DNA of 64,000 bases from Bog-756 sp963837805 (GTDB taxonomy: Bacteria; Actinomycetota; Acidimicrobiia; Acidimicrobiales; RAAP-2). Below are positions 9,508 to 17,538 of the stretch, piece by piece; the stretch's first letter is position 1; every line of letters starts with the position of its first letter. Under the pieces are notes generated by a model. That model saw only the letters and a program-made list of their open reading frames with translations, did no database searches and had not been told where the DNA came from. Position numbers and translations under genes: made by a program. Location of the stretch: assembly GCA_963837805.1 (NCBI GenBank), contig CAWIOU010000014.1, positions 124,001-188,000 on the forward strand, written 5' to 3'.

Positions 9508-10595
9508 CAGCCCTGGCCCCGACCCGTCCGGCCCACCACCATGGCGTCGCCGAAGGACAGGAACCGGTAGTCCGCGTCGATGGCCGTGGCGTACAACTCG
9601 CGCCACCGGGGTCCGCAGAAGGACTCGACCAACAGGAGCAGGCTGGACCGGGGAAGGTGGAAGTTGGTGACCAGGACGTCGACCACCCGGAAGTCGAAGT
9701 GGCCGTGTATATAGAGGTCGGTCCGGCCGGACAGGTCGCCGGTGGCGGCCGCCGATTCGAGGGCCCGTACCGCGGTGGTTCCCACCGCCACCACCCGGCC
9801 GGCCCGGGCACACGCGGCCATGGTGGCGGCCGGCACCGAGTAGCGCTCGGAATGGATGGTGTGCTCCTCGGGGGTGGCCGCGGTGACCGGACGGAAGGTG
9901 TCGAGGCCGATGGCCAGGTCCACGCGGGCGACGGTCGCCCCTGCCCGCCGACAGGCGTCGAGAAGCTCGGGGGTGAAGTGGAGGCCGGCGGTGGGAGCGG
10001 CGGCGGACTGCTCGCCGAGCGCCCGGGGGGCCGAGTAGACGGTCTGGTAGCGGTCCGGATCGGCGAGGGTGTGGTGGATGTACGGAGGGAGCGGCATGGT
10101 CCCGGCCCGTTCCACCACCGAAGGATCGATGAGAGTGATCAGGCGCCGTCCGTCGTCGGCAACTCCGAGCTCGGCCCCGACCTCGACCACCGGGGGCCCG
10201 CCTTCGAACTCGTGGAGCAGCGTCGGGGTGGGCAGGCGCCGGCCGGGCCGGACCAGCGCCTCCCAGTCCGACTCCGCACCGGCCACGGGTTCGAGCAACA
10301 GCACCTCGGCGTGGCCGCCGGTGGACTTGACCAGACCCAGCCGGGCCGGCAGTACCCGGGTGTCGTTCACCACCAGCACGTCGCCCGGGCGCAGCAGGTA
10401 CGGAAGGTCGGCCATGGTGAGGTGGGCGACCTCCCCGTCGGCGCAGAGCTCGGGGGCCGCCAGCAGGCGGGCCGCACTGCGGGGCTCCACCGGCTCCTGG
10501 GCGATCAGGCGCTTCGGGAGGCCGTACTCGTAGGCGTCCATCGGGACGACGGTCGGCGAGACCGAGTCCCGTGCTGGCTCCGACATGTCCACCAT
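9507..10595 (-). CDS. queA: S-adenosylmethionine:tRNA ribosyltransferase-isomerase QueA
   Basis: Transfers and isomerises the ribosyl part of S-adenosylmethionine onto preQ1-tRNA to form epoxyqueuosine. Family signatures are YGLPKRLIAQEP, RPGDVLVVNDTRVLPARL, AAPTAGLHFTPELLDA, VDLAIGLDTFRPVTA and TNFHLPRSSLLLLVE. Starting at ATG 10595 gives 362 residues, normal for the family; an ATG at 10586 is equally possible. Longer starts upstream would add a basic segment unlike the family. It is coupled to tgt at its 3' end. Confidence 0.94.
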   Translation of the reverse strand: MVDMSEPARDSVSPTVVPMDAYEYGLPKRLIAQEPVEPRSAARLLAAPELCADGEVAHLTMADLPYLLRPGDVLVVNDTRVLPARLGLVKSTGGHAEVLLLEPVAGAESDWEALVRPGRRLPTPTLLHEFEGGPPVVEVGAELGVADDGRRLITLIDPSVVERAGTMPLPPYIHHTLADPDRYQTVYSAPRALGEQSAAAPTAGLHFTPELLDACRRAGATVARVDLAIGLDTFRPVTAATPEEHTIHSERYSVPAATMAACARAGRVVAVGTTAVRALESAAATGDLSGRTDLYIHGHFDFRVVDVLVTNFHLPRSSLLLLVESFCGPRWRELYATAIDADYRFLSFGDAMVVGRTGRGQG

Positions 10596-10813
10596 GGTGA
10601 CAGACCTGCCCAAGTCGCCGGACGGCCTCAACCGGCAGGTCGGCAGTCCGCGACGATGTACAAAGGAAACAGCTCGGCATGGCCGCGGTGGAACATGCAT
10701 CGCAATTCATCGGGGATGCCACCGGTCATCGGGGATTGCCACCGGCCGGGGCGCCCGGGTCCGCTCTCGGCGCCGAGGCACCGGCCAGGCGGTAAGGAAC
10801 CGCCCGGCACCAC

Positions 10814-12046
10814 TCAGGCCGCTGGTGGGGGCCGCTGGGTTCGCTTGCGGTTGTGGACCGGACACAGCAGCCGGCCGTTCTCCTGGGTGGTGGGGCCACC
10901 GAGGGCCCAGGGGGTGATGTGGTCGGCCTGGCAGAACGGTGCCACCACATCGCAGAAGGGGTGGGTGCACTCCCGGTCCCGCACCTCGATGGCCCGACGG
11001 GTGGCCCCGGCGAACAGGCGGGCCCGGGGGCTGATCTCGACCCGGCGGCCGGGAGCGAACACCGCCCGCTCGAGGTCGGCCCGGTCCAGCCAGGGCAGGA
11101 GGGTCCCCGGGGTGACCACGGTGCCGTCCTCCAGCTGACAGATCCTCTTGGTCAGTGTTTCCCAGCCGACGAGGATGGTGAACAACGGTGCCGGCCGCCG
11201 GGCGTCTTTGGGGGCACTCTTCGACCGGGTGGCCATCTCGACCAGGGCGTCGGCCCGGCGCTGTCCGGGGGTACGGAGAAGCTCGGTCGGGGCCGGGTCA
11301 CGGCCGAGGGAGTCCCGGGCCTCTGCCCAGTCGGCCTCGAACAGTGCCTTCTCCAGTCGTTCGAGCTCACCCGAGACGATGGCGCCCGAGATCGGATCGA
11401 GGGTCATCGCCCCGAGCCAGGTGCCGGCGAAGCTGTTGACCAGGTAGACATCTCGTCGGGCCCTCCGGGCCTCAGCCTCCTGGTCGGCCGATTGGGGATC
11501 GGCCAACTGCTTCCAGTAGGCGGCCACCTGGCAGAACTGGTCGAAGCGCAGTGTGCAGGCGTCGGCCACCAGGACGGCCTCGTCCCGTGCCAGGGCCTCC
11601 TCGGTCTCGGGGGAGCTGAGGGTGGCCATGACCTCGACATGGGCACCGGAGATGTCACCGTTGCTCCAGGCCTGCTCCACCTCGGGAAGGGCGTGGAGGG
11701 CCCGGCCCCGGCGCACCTGGCGTCGGGCCTCGGCCTTGGGGATCCGGCAGCGGACCGAGAGCCAGGCCGAGGCGGTCCGGGCCCCGTCGGGGGCCCAGTT
11801 GCCCGAGGTGTCGAAGGCACTGATGATGCGGGTGACCAGGGCCTCGGCCTGGGCCAGCATCCGCTGGGCGGCCATCACCGAGTCGGGATCGGCGAAGACG
11901 ACAGGATCGACCCGGGCCAGTCGATCCAGTTCCCCGGTGAGGGCCTCGAGGGAGAGGACATCGACGGAGCGGGCATCGGTCGCAACAGCACCAGATGCAC
12001 CGGCTTCGGAGGCGGGGGCTTCAGAGCCGGAGGCTTCGGTGTCCAC
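10814..12046 (-). CDS. DUF222 / HNH endonuclease domain protein (13E12 family type)
   Basis: Member of the actinobacterial DUF222-HNH family, often present in many copies per genome and of uncertain function. The N-terminal two thirds is DUF222 (ASAWLSVRCRIPKAEARRQV, then YLVNSFAGTWLGAMTLDPIS). The C-terminal HNH module reads ECTHPFCD, then CQADHITPWALGGPT, ENGRLLCPVHNRK, so the HNH histidines, the Asn and the zinc-type cysteines are all present and nuclease activity is plausible. I chose the GTG at 12046, which follows a G-rich stretch and avoids overlap with ruvB; the open frame runs further upstream. It sits alone between ruvB and queA, which suggests insertion into an older operon. Confidence 0.82.
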   Translation of the reverse strand: MDTEASGSEAPASEAGASGAVATDARSVDVLSLEALTGELDRLARVDPVVFADPDSVMAAQRMLAQAEALVTRIISAFDTSGNWAPDGARTASAWLSVRCRIPKAEARRQVRRGRALHALPEVEQAWSNGDISGAHVEVMATLSSPETEEALARDEAVLVADACTLRFDQFCQVAAYWKQLADPQSADQEAEARRARRDVYLVNSFAGTWLGAMTLDPISGAIVSGELERLEKALFEADWAEARDSLGRDPAPTELLRTPGQRRADALVEMATRSKSAPKDARRPAPLFTILVGWETLTKRICQLEDGTVVTPGTLLPWLDRADLERAVFAPGRRVEISPRARLFAGATRRAIEVRDRECTHPFCDVVAPFCQADHITPWALGGPTTQENGRLLCPVHNRKRTQRPPPAA

Positions 12047-12125
12047 GAAACCAGTCCACCACCCAGGTGTGACATGTTGGTCAGCAGGACGACCGGGTCG
12101 GGTTCGAGCCGGCGGCGGGCCTGCT

Positions 12126-13211
12126 TCAGAGCAGTCTGGACTCGATCGGGGTGAGTCCGAGGTGGGCCCACGCCCGGGGCGCGGCGATCCGGCCCCGGGT
12201 GGTGCGCTGGAGCAGTCCCTGCTGCAGGAGGTAAGGCTCGTAGGCGTCCTCGATGGTGTCGGGCTCCTCGCCGATGCACTGGGCCAGGGTGGTGAGGCCC
12301 ACCGGACGTCCGGCGAAACGCCGGCACAGGACGTCGAGGATCGAGCGGTCCACCTTGTCGAGACCGAGCTCGTCGACACCGAACACCTCGAGCCCGGTCA
12401 CTGCCGCCGCCGAGGTGATGCTCCCCTCGGCCCGGACCTCGACGAAGTCACGGACCCGGCGTAGGAGACGATTGGCGATGCGGGGCGTGCCCCGCGACCG
12501 CTCGGCGATCCGGCGGGCCCCCTCGGCGTCGATGGGCACGGACAGGATGCCGGCCGAGCGGGTGACGATGGCCTGCAGCTCGTCGACGTCGTAGTGGTCG
12601 AGACGGCCGACGAACCCGAACCGGTCGCGCAACGGACCGGCCACCAGGCCGGTACGGGTGGTCGCGCCCACCAGGGTGAACCGGGGCAGGTCGAGCCGGA
12701 TGCTACGGGCCGTCGGACCCTTGCCGATCAGGATGTCGAGTTTGAAGTCCTCCATGGCCGGATAGAGGATCTCCTCGACCGACCGGTGCAGCCGGTGGAT
12801 CTCGTCGATGAACAGCACGTCGCCCTCCTGCAGATCGGTGAGCAGCGCGGCCAGGTCGCCGGAGCGGACCAGCACCGGACCGGCGGTGATCCGCAGCCCG
12901 ACCCCCATCTCGGCGGCCACGATCCCGGCCAGGGAGGTCTTGCCCAGTCCGGGTGGGCCGGCGAACAGCAGATGGTCCACCGGTTGCTGGCGTTTGAGGG
13001 CGGCTTCGATGACGATTTGGAGGTGCTCGGTGAGCTGACCCTGGCCTACGAACTCCTTGAGGGTCCGCGGCCGGAGGCCGGCGTCCTCGGCCTCCTCGGC
13101 CGGGCCCACCTCGGGATCGACGGGGCGGACTCCGCCCGGGGCCCCATCACCCGCCACTCCGTCGGCGAGATCTCCGTCGCCCAAGACCTCGCGCCGGGCC
13201 TGGGGTGTCAT
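12126..13211 (-). CDS. ruvB: Holliday junction branch-migration helicase RuvB
   Basis: Hexameric AAA+ motor that drives Holliday junction migration with RuvA. Visible are an actinobacterial-type acidic N-terminal extension (residues 1-45), LKEFVGQGQLTEHL, Walker A GPPGLGKTSLA, Walker B DVLFIDEIHR, sensor LVGATTRTG, arginine-finger region PLRDRFGF, and the C-terminal winged helix (RPVGLTTLAQCIGEE, EDAYEPYLLQQGL). It has 361 residues. Its ATG overlaps the ruvA stop codon by ATGA. It is probably under LexA control through the box in front of ruvC. Confidence 0.97.
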   Translation of the reverse strand: MTPQARREVLGDGDLADGVAGDGAPGGVRPVDPEVGPAEEAEDAGLRPRTLKEFVGQGQLTEHLQIVIEAALKRQQPVDHLLFAGPPGLGKTSLAGIVAAEMGVGLRITAGPVLVRSGDLAALLTDLQEGDVLFIDEIHRLHRSVEEILYPAMEDFKLDILIGKGPTARSIRLDLPRFTLVGATTRTGLVAGPLRDRFGFVGRLDHYDVDELQAIVTRSAGILSVPIDAEGARRIAERSRGTPRIANRLLRRVRDFVEVRAEGSITSAAAVTGLEVFGVDELGLDKVDRSILDVLCRRFAGRPVGLTTLAQCIGEEPDTIEDAYEPYLLQQGLLQRTTRGRIAAPRAWAHLGLTPIESRLL

Positions 13212-13801
13212 CGGTTCCGGGCCAGCTGACGCAACGCGCTCCGCACCATCTCCTCGACCGGTTCGTCCTCGTCGACGATGTCCAGCACCCCGCGGATCTC
13301 CTCGGGTCCGTACCCCAGCTCGACCAGGGCGGCCCGCACCTCGCCTCGGGGTGAGCCACCGGTTCCCCCGTCAACGCCGTCCCCTCCGAGGGTGGGGAGA
13401 TCGAGCCGGGCCTTGAGCTCGAGCAGCAGGCGGGCTGCCGTCTTCTTCCCGACCCCGGGGACCAGGCACAGCGTGTCGACGTCGTCCTCGAGGACGGCGG
13501 TGGACAACGAGGCCGGGGACATGGACGACAGGATGGCCAGGGCCAGCGACGGTCCGACCCCGTGCGCGCCCAGCAGGGCCTCGAAGCACCGGCGCTCGTC
13601 GGCATGGGCGAAGCCGAAGAGAACGATGGCGTCCTCGCGCACATGGGTGTGGACGTGGAGGAAGACCTCGCTGCCGGCTCCGCCCAGGCCGGCCCATACC
13701 GACGTCGGCACCGAGGCCCGGTAGCCCACCCCTCCGACCTCGACGATCACCTCGCCGGTGGAGGGACGGTCCACCAGCACGCCTCGCAGCGAACCGATCA
13801 T
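13208..13801 (-). CDS. ruvA: Holliday junction DNA-binding protein RuvA
   Basis: Binds four-way junctions and loads RuvB. The 197 residues comprise the OB-fold domain I (MIGSLRGVLVDRP, EVGGVGYRASVPT), the helix-hairpin-helix domain II (GVGPSLALAILSSM, VPGVGKKTAARLLLELK) and a short linker leading to domain III (ALVELGYGPEEI) that contacts RuvB. The ATG overlaps the ruvC stop and its own stop overlaps ruvB, both by ATGA, so ruvC-ruvA-ruvB form one tightly coupled unit. Confidence 0.96.
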   Translation of the reverse strand: MIGSLRGVLVDRPSTGEVIVEVGGVGYRASVPTSVWAGLGGAGSEVFLHVHTHVREDAIVLFGFAHADERRCFEALLGAHGVGPSLALAILSSMSPASLSTAVLEDDVDTLCLVPGVGKKTAARLLLELKARLDLPTLGGDGVDGGTGGSPRGEVRAALVELGYGPEEIRGVLDIVDEDEPVEEMVRSALRQLARNR

Positions 13802-14307
13802 GGTGCCTCCCCCGCGGCGGCGGCCACCGCCCGCCGGAGAGGTTGGGTGGTGAGGTGGCAGGCGGCCAGGGCCAGGGCATCGGCGACGTCCGGCGGACGC
13901 GGCGGCTCGCTCAGCCCGAGCACGGCGGCCACCATCCGTTGGACCTGCTCCTTGGTCGCCCCGCCGTAGCCGACCAAGGCCTGCTTGACTTCGTTGGACG
14001 TGTACTGGGCCACCTGGCATCCGGATTCGGCCGCCGCCACCAGGGCCACGCCGGCGGCCTGCCCGGTGGCCATGGCGGTTCGGGCGTTGACCTGGAAGAA
14101 CACCCGTTCCACGACCACGGACTCGGGTTTGAACTCGGCCACCAGGGCCCGCAGCTCCTCGGCCAGCGTGCGCAGGCGTTCGGGCAGGGGCATGGACGGC
14201 TCCGTCGAGATGACCCCGCCGGCCACCGCGGCCAGCGACCCGTCCCGCCGGGTGACCACGCCGTACCCGCAGCGCGACAGGCCGGGATCGATACCCAGGA
14301 CGAACAT
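13798..14307 (-). CDS. ruvC: Crossover junction endodeoxyribonuclease RuvC
   Basis: Resolves Holliday junctions by symmetric cutting. The acidic catalytic residues of the RNase H-like fold are in place: Asp in VLGIDPGLSRCGYG (residue 7), Glu in VVVERVFF, and the C-terminal DVADALALAACH. Length is 169, typical. The start codon lies inside a near-perfect LexA box (separate entry). It is the first gene of ruvCAB, 81 bases downstream of yebC on the same strand. Confidence 0.96.
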   Translation of the reverse strand: MFVLGIDPGLSRCGYGVVTRRDGSLAAVAGGVISTEPSMPLPERLRTLAEELRALVAEFKPESVVVERVFFQVNARTAMATGQAAGVALVAAAESGCQVAQYTSNEVKQALVGYGGATKEQVQRMVAAVLGLSEPPRPPDVADALALAACHLTTQPLRRAVAAAAGEAP

Positions 14308-14315
14308 GCGTTCGA
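14300..14315 (-). promoter_or_regulatory. LexA/SOS box overlapping the ruvC start codon
   Basis: The minus strand reads TCGAACGCATGTTCGT. This matches 11 of 12 defined bases of the mycobacterial-type SOS box TCGAAC-N4-GTTCGA. The ATG of ruvC lies inside the spacer and right arm, so LexA bound here would cover the translation start region. ruvC is part of the SOS regulon in related actinobacteria, which supports the call. Confidence 0.75.
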
Positions 14316-14388
14316 TGCTACCGTGCCGTCCCCGGAGGGTGAGGGATGGCCGCCGACCGGGGTCCGGGTCGGGAGGCCTGGCCCCACC

Positions 14389-15138
14389 TCACCCTTCGTA
14401 GGCGGCCATCACCGCGTCGGGGATGTCGAAGTTGGAGTAGACGTTCTGCACGTCGTCGTGGTCGTCGAGCGCCTCGATGAGACGAAGGACGCGCTTGGCC
14501 TCGGACTCCGAGGTCACTTCCACCGTCGACGTGGGCACCAGGGTCAGTTCCGAGGTCCCGGGTTCCAATCCGGCCGCCTCCAACGCGGCATGCACCGCCA
14601 TCAGCTCGGAGGGGGAGCTGGTCACCGACCAGTGGTCGCCCTCGTCGGCCAGATCCTCGGCACCCGCCTCCATCACCACCTCGAGGACCCGATCCTCGTC
14701 GAAGGAGCGCGGCACGGAGACGACCCCCTTGCGCTCGAACTGCCAGCTGACCGCGCCGGGTTCGGCCATTGTGCCGCCGTTCTTGTTGAAGACGTTGCGG
14801 ATCTCGGCGCCGGTCCGGTTCCGGTTGTCGGAGAGGCACTCGACCATGACCGCCACCCCGGCCGGGGCGTAGCCCTCATAGGAGATGGACTCGTACCGAA
14901 CACCTTCCAACTCACCCGAGCCGCGCTTGATGGCCCGCTCGATGGTGTCGATGGGCACCGAGGCGTCACGGGCCTTGGTGTACATGGTCCGGAGACTGGC
15001 GTTGGCCGTCATGTCGCTGCCGCCCTCGCGGGCGGCCACCTCGACCTGGCGGATGATCTTGGCGAACACCTTGGCCCGGGCGGCGTCCTTGGCGCCCTTC
15101 TGATGCTTGGTGGTCGCCCACTTGGAGTGTCCCGACAT
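14389..15138 (-). CDS. yebC: YebC/PmpR-family regulator (TACO1-like)
   Basis: Conserved protein of the YebC/TACO1 family, described as a transcriptional regulator in some bacteria and as a helper of ribosomes at difficult sequences in others. The family opening SGHSKWATTKHQKGAKDA, followed by the block ending in AREGGSDMTANASL, is clear. The central block has YEGYAPAGVAVMVECLSDN and NKNGGTMAEPGAVSWQFERKG is recognisable. Length 249 is normal. It lies 3 bases after pdxT and upstream of ruvC, the same order as in mycobacteria. Confidence 0.94.
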   Translation of the reverse strand: MSGHSKWATTKHQKGAKDAARAKVFAKIIRQVEVAAREGGSDMTANASLRTMYTKARDASVPIDTIERAIKRGSGELEGVRYESISYEGYAPAGVAVMVECLSDNRNRTGAEIRNVFNKNGGTMAEPGAVSWQFERKGVVSVPRSFDEDRVLEVVMEAGAEDLADEGDHWSVTSSPSELMAVHAALEAAGLEPGTSELTLVPTSTVEVTSESEAKRVLRLIEALDDHDDVQNVYSNFDIPDAVMAAYEG

Positions 15139-15141
15139 CCC

Positions 15142-15783
15142 CTAGCGCCTCTTCTCTTTGGTCATCTCGACGAACAACTGATGCAGCCTACGATCGCCGG
15201 TCAGCTCGGGATGGAAGGCGGTGGTCAGCACCGTTCCCTGCCGGCAGACCACCGGCCGGCCGCCGCCGGGCTGCTCCGGGCCGGCACCAGGTCCGAGTCC
15301 GGCCCGGCCGGAGGGCAACGTGGCCAGTACCCCGACCTGCGGCCCGGCGCTCTCGACCACCGGTGCCCGGATGAACACCGCGTGGAGCGGCTCCGGGCCC
15401 AGGGCGGCGACCGCCAGGTCGCACTCGAACGAAGCTACCTGCCGGCCGTATCCGTTGCGGCGGATGGTCAGGTCGATGGCCCCGAACCGTCGTTGATCGT
15501 CCCGGCCGTCGAGCACCGTCCCGGCCAGGAGGATCATCCCGGCGCACGTCCCGAAGACCGGCAGGCCGGAGGCAAACTCCTCGGCCAGCGGGTCGAAGAG
15601 GCCCGACGACTCGAGCAGCAGCGAGAGCGTTGTCGACTCACCGCCGGGAATGATCAGCCCGTCGAGCCCGGCGACGTCGCTCGGCTCACGCACCAGCCGG
15701 ACCCGTTCGCCCAGCGATTCGAGCGCAGCCACGTGCTCGCGGACATCACCCTGGAGGGCGAGAACGCCCAGCGCCATCGTCAC
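15142..15783 (-). CDS. pdxT: Pyridoxal 5'-phosphate synthase glutaminase subunit PdxT
   Basis: Releases ammonia from glutamine and passes it to PdxS for vitamin B6 synthesis. The class I amidotransferase triad is visible: Cys in FGTCAGMILLAG and the His/Glu pair in TTAFHPELTGD. The family opening LGVLALQGDVREHV and GLIIPGGESTTLSLL are present. About 213 residues; a start two codons later is possible. A Gly/Pro-rich stretch (residues about 160-178) is longer than usual. It lies just downstream of pdxS on the same strand. Confidence 0.95.
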   Translation of the reverse strand: MTMALGVLALQGDVREHVAALESLGERVRLVREPSDVAGLDGLIIPGGESTTLSLLLESSGLFDPLAEEFASGLPVFGTCAGMILLAGTVLDGRDDQRRFGAIDLTIRRNGYGRQVASFECDLAVAALGPEPLHAVFIRAPVVESAGPQVGVLATLPSGRAGLGPGAGPEQPGGGRPVVCRQGTVLTTAFHPELTGDRRLHQLFVEMTKEKRR

Positions 15784-15813
15784 CGTCCTCAGCGCTGTCG
15801 GCCGGGTCTGCCG

Positions 15814-16731
15814 TCACCAGCCGCGCTCGGCCAGATGCACCCCGAGCGTGCTCATCTCCTGGCCGGCCATGGCGTCTCCCAGCCCGGTCGAGACTTTGGC
15901 CACCAGGTCGGCGTCGGTGTAGTGGGCGGTCGCCTCCACGATGGCGCGGGCCATCCGCGACGGGTTGGAGCTCTTGAAGATCCCCGATCCGACAAAGACG
16001 GCCTCGGCCCCGAGCTGCATGACCAGCGAGGCATCGGCCGGGGTGGCGATTCCTCCGGCGCAGAACAGCGGCACCGGCAGGCGGCCGGTGGTGGCGATCT
16101 CCTGGACGAGGCCGATCGGCGCGGCCAACTCCTTGGCCCAGCCGTACTGCTCAGCCGGATCGGCCTGGGTCAACCGGCGGATGTCACCCAGGATCGACCG
16201 AAGATGGCGGACGGCCTCGACGATGTTGCCTGTCCCCGCCTCCCCCTTCGACCGGATCATCGCCGCCCCCTCGGAGATCCGGCGCAGGGCCTCCCCGAGG
16301 TTGGTGGCGCCGCACACGAAGGGCACGTCGTAGACCCACTTGTCGATGTGGTGGGCCTCGTCGGCCGGGGTCAGCACCTCGCTCTCGTCGATGTAGTCGA
16401 CCCCAAGAGCCGCCAGCACCTGGGCTTCTGCGAAGTGGCCGATGCGGGCCTTGGCCATCACCGGGACGGTCACCGCCGCCTTGATGCCCTCGATGAGGGC
16501 GGGATCGCTCATCCGGGCCACGCCGCCGTCGCGGCGGATATCGGCCGGAACCCGCTCGAGGGCCATCACCGCCACCGCCCCGGCGTCCTCGGCCACCTTG
16601 GCCTGTTCGGCATCGACCACGTCCATGATGACCCCGCCGCGCAACATCTCCGCCAATCCCCGCTTGACCGTGAAGGTGCCGGTCGGGCGCTCGTCGCCGG
16701 AGGCGCGTGCTTCGTTGATCGGATCGGGCAT
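15814..16731 (-). CDS. pdxS: Pyridoxal 5'-phosphate synthase lyase subunit PdxS
   Basis: Condenses ribose 5-phosphate, glyceraldehyde 3-phosphate and ammonia into pyridoxal 5'-phosphate as a dodecamer with PdxT. The barrel enzyme shows GGVIMDVVDAEQAKVAEDAG, MALERVPADIRRDGGVARM, VPVMAKARIGHFAEAQ (Schiff-base lysine), FVCGATNLGEALRRI and GAEAVFVGSGIFKS. 305 residues, normal. It is separated from yceI by a strong hairpin, so it probably has its own promoter. Confidence 0.97.
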   Translation of the reverse strand: MPDPINEARASGDERPTGTFTVKRGLAEMLRGGVIMDVVDAEQAKVAEDAGAVAVMALERVPADIRRDGGVARMSDPALIEGIKAAVTVPVMAKARIGHFAEAQVLAALGVDYIDESEVLTPADEAHHIDKWVYDVPFVCGATNLGEALRRISEGAAMIRSKGEAGTGNIVEAVRHLRSILGDIRRLTQADPAEQYGWAKELAAPIGLVQEIATTGRLPVPLFCAGGIATPADASLVMQLGAEAVFVGSGIFKSSNPSRMARAIVEATAHYTDADLVAKVSTGLGDAMAGQEMSTLGVHLAERGW

Positions 16732-16770
16732 GCCCCCATTCTACCCCTGGCCGCCAGGGCCACCGCCCGG

Positions 16771-16812
16771 ACGCGGAACCGGCCGTTCCCGTGGGAGCGA
16801 CCGGTTCCGCGT
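16771..16812 (-). terminator. Perfect 12-bp stem-loop after yceI
   Basis: ACGCGGAACCGG (16771-16782) pairs perfectly with CCGGTTCCGCGT (16801-16812) around an 18-base loop. It lies 19 bases past the yceI stop codon and before the pdxS start, so it most likely terminates yceI transcription. There is no clear U-tract, as is common in high-GC actinobacteria. Confidence 0.6.
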
Positions 16813-16831
16813 CTCGACGAGCAGTCGATGC

Positions 16832-17416
16832 TCAGCCCTGCAGCACCGCCTCGACCTCGAGCTCGATGTCGACCTTCTTGGCCACGACGAGGCCTCCGGC
16901 CTCCATGACCGCCCCGAACGACACGTCGAAGTCCTCGCGGTTGATGGTCGTCTTCCCGCTGAACCCGATCCGGTGGTTGCCGTAGGGATCCTTGACCACC
17001 CCTTCGAGGGTGACGTCCAGCGTCACCGGCCGGGTCACCCCTCGGATGGTCAGATCGCCGGTCACCTTCCACTCGGTCGGCGTCTCGGGGCTGATCGAGG
17101 TGCTGGTGAAGGTCCACGTGGGATGGTTCTCCACGTCGAAGAAGTCATTGGTGCGGAGGTGGTTGTCCCGGGCCTCGTCCCGGGTGTCCACGCTGGTGGC
17201 GTCGACGGTCAACGACACCTTCGAGTCGACCGGATCCTCGGCGATCTGGATCGTGCCCTCGAACTTGCTCAGGCGGCCACGGACCTTCGACACGGCCATG
17301 TGCCGAACCGCAAATCCGAGCTCGGTGTGCGAGGAATCGATGGCATACGTGCCCACCGCCGGGTACTCCACTCCGTTGACCGTCCTGCTGGTGATCTCTA
17401 CTGCTTCGGTTGTCAT
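16832..17416 (-). CDS. YceI-family lipocalin-like polyisoprenoid-binding protein
   Basis: YceI-family beta-barrel protein; relatives bind polyisoprenoids or amphiphiles, and many are stress-induced. The family pattern is clear: GTYAIDSSHTELGFAVRHM at the start, GRLSKFEGTIQI, RDNHLRTNDFFDVENHPTW in the middle and GDLTIRGVTRPVTLDV near the end. It has 194 residues and no signal peptide, so it is probably cytoplasmic. It is divergent from a MarR regulator whose probable operator overlaps the yceI promoter, suggesting induction by a small ligand. Confidence 0.92.
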   Translation of the reverse strand: MTTEAVEITSRTVNGVEYPAVGTYAIDSSHTELGFAVRHMAVSKVRGRLSKFEGTIQIAEDPVDSKVSLTVDATSVDTRDEARDNHLRTNDFFDVENHPTWTFTSTSISPETPTEWKVTGDLTIRGVTRPVTLDVTLEGVVKDPYGNHRIGFSGKTTINREDFDVSFGAVMEAGGLVVAKKVDIELEVEAVLQG

Positions 17417-17463
17417 GGCTGGCTCCTTCGTGCTCGTCCTCCAGGCTCACCGTCGGGTCTGAA

Positions 17464-17507
17464 GTTGTTTGTACCAACAACTATATCACAGATATTTGAC
17501 GACGCAA
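17464..17507 (-). promoter_or_regulatory. yceI promoter with overlapping MarR-type operator
   Basis: On the minus strand TTGCGT (17502-17507) and TATAGT (17480-17485) are separated by 16 bases, a good -35/-10 pair for yceI. An 18-bp near-perfect palindrome, GTTGTTTGTACCAACAAC (17464-17481, one mismatched pair), overlaps the -10 and the expected start of transcription. MarR proteins bind palindromes of this size, so the neighbouring MarR protein probably represses yceI here. Confidence 0.6.
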
Positions 17508-17538
17508 GTACCGCCGGAGTTCTTGGTACACTGTGGGT

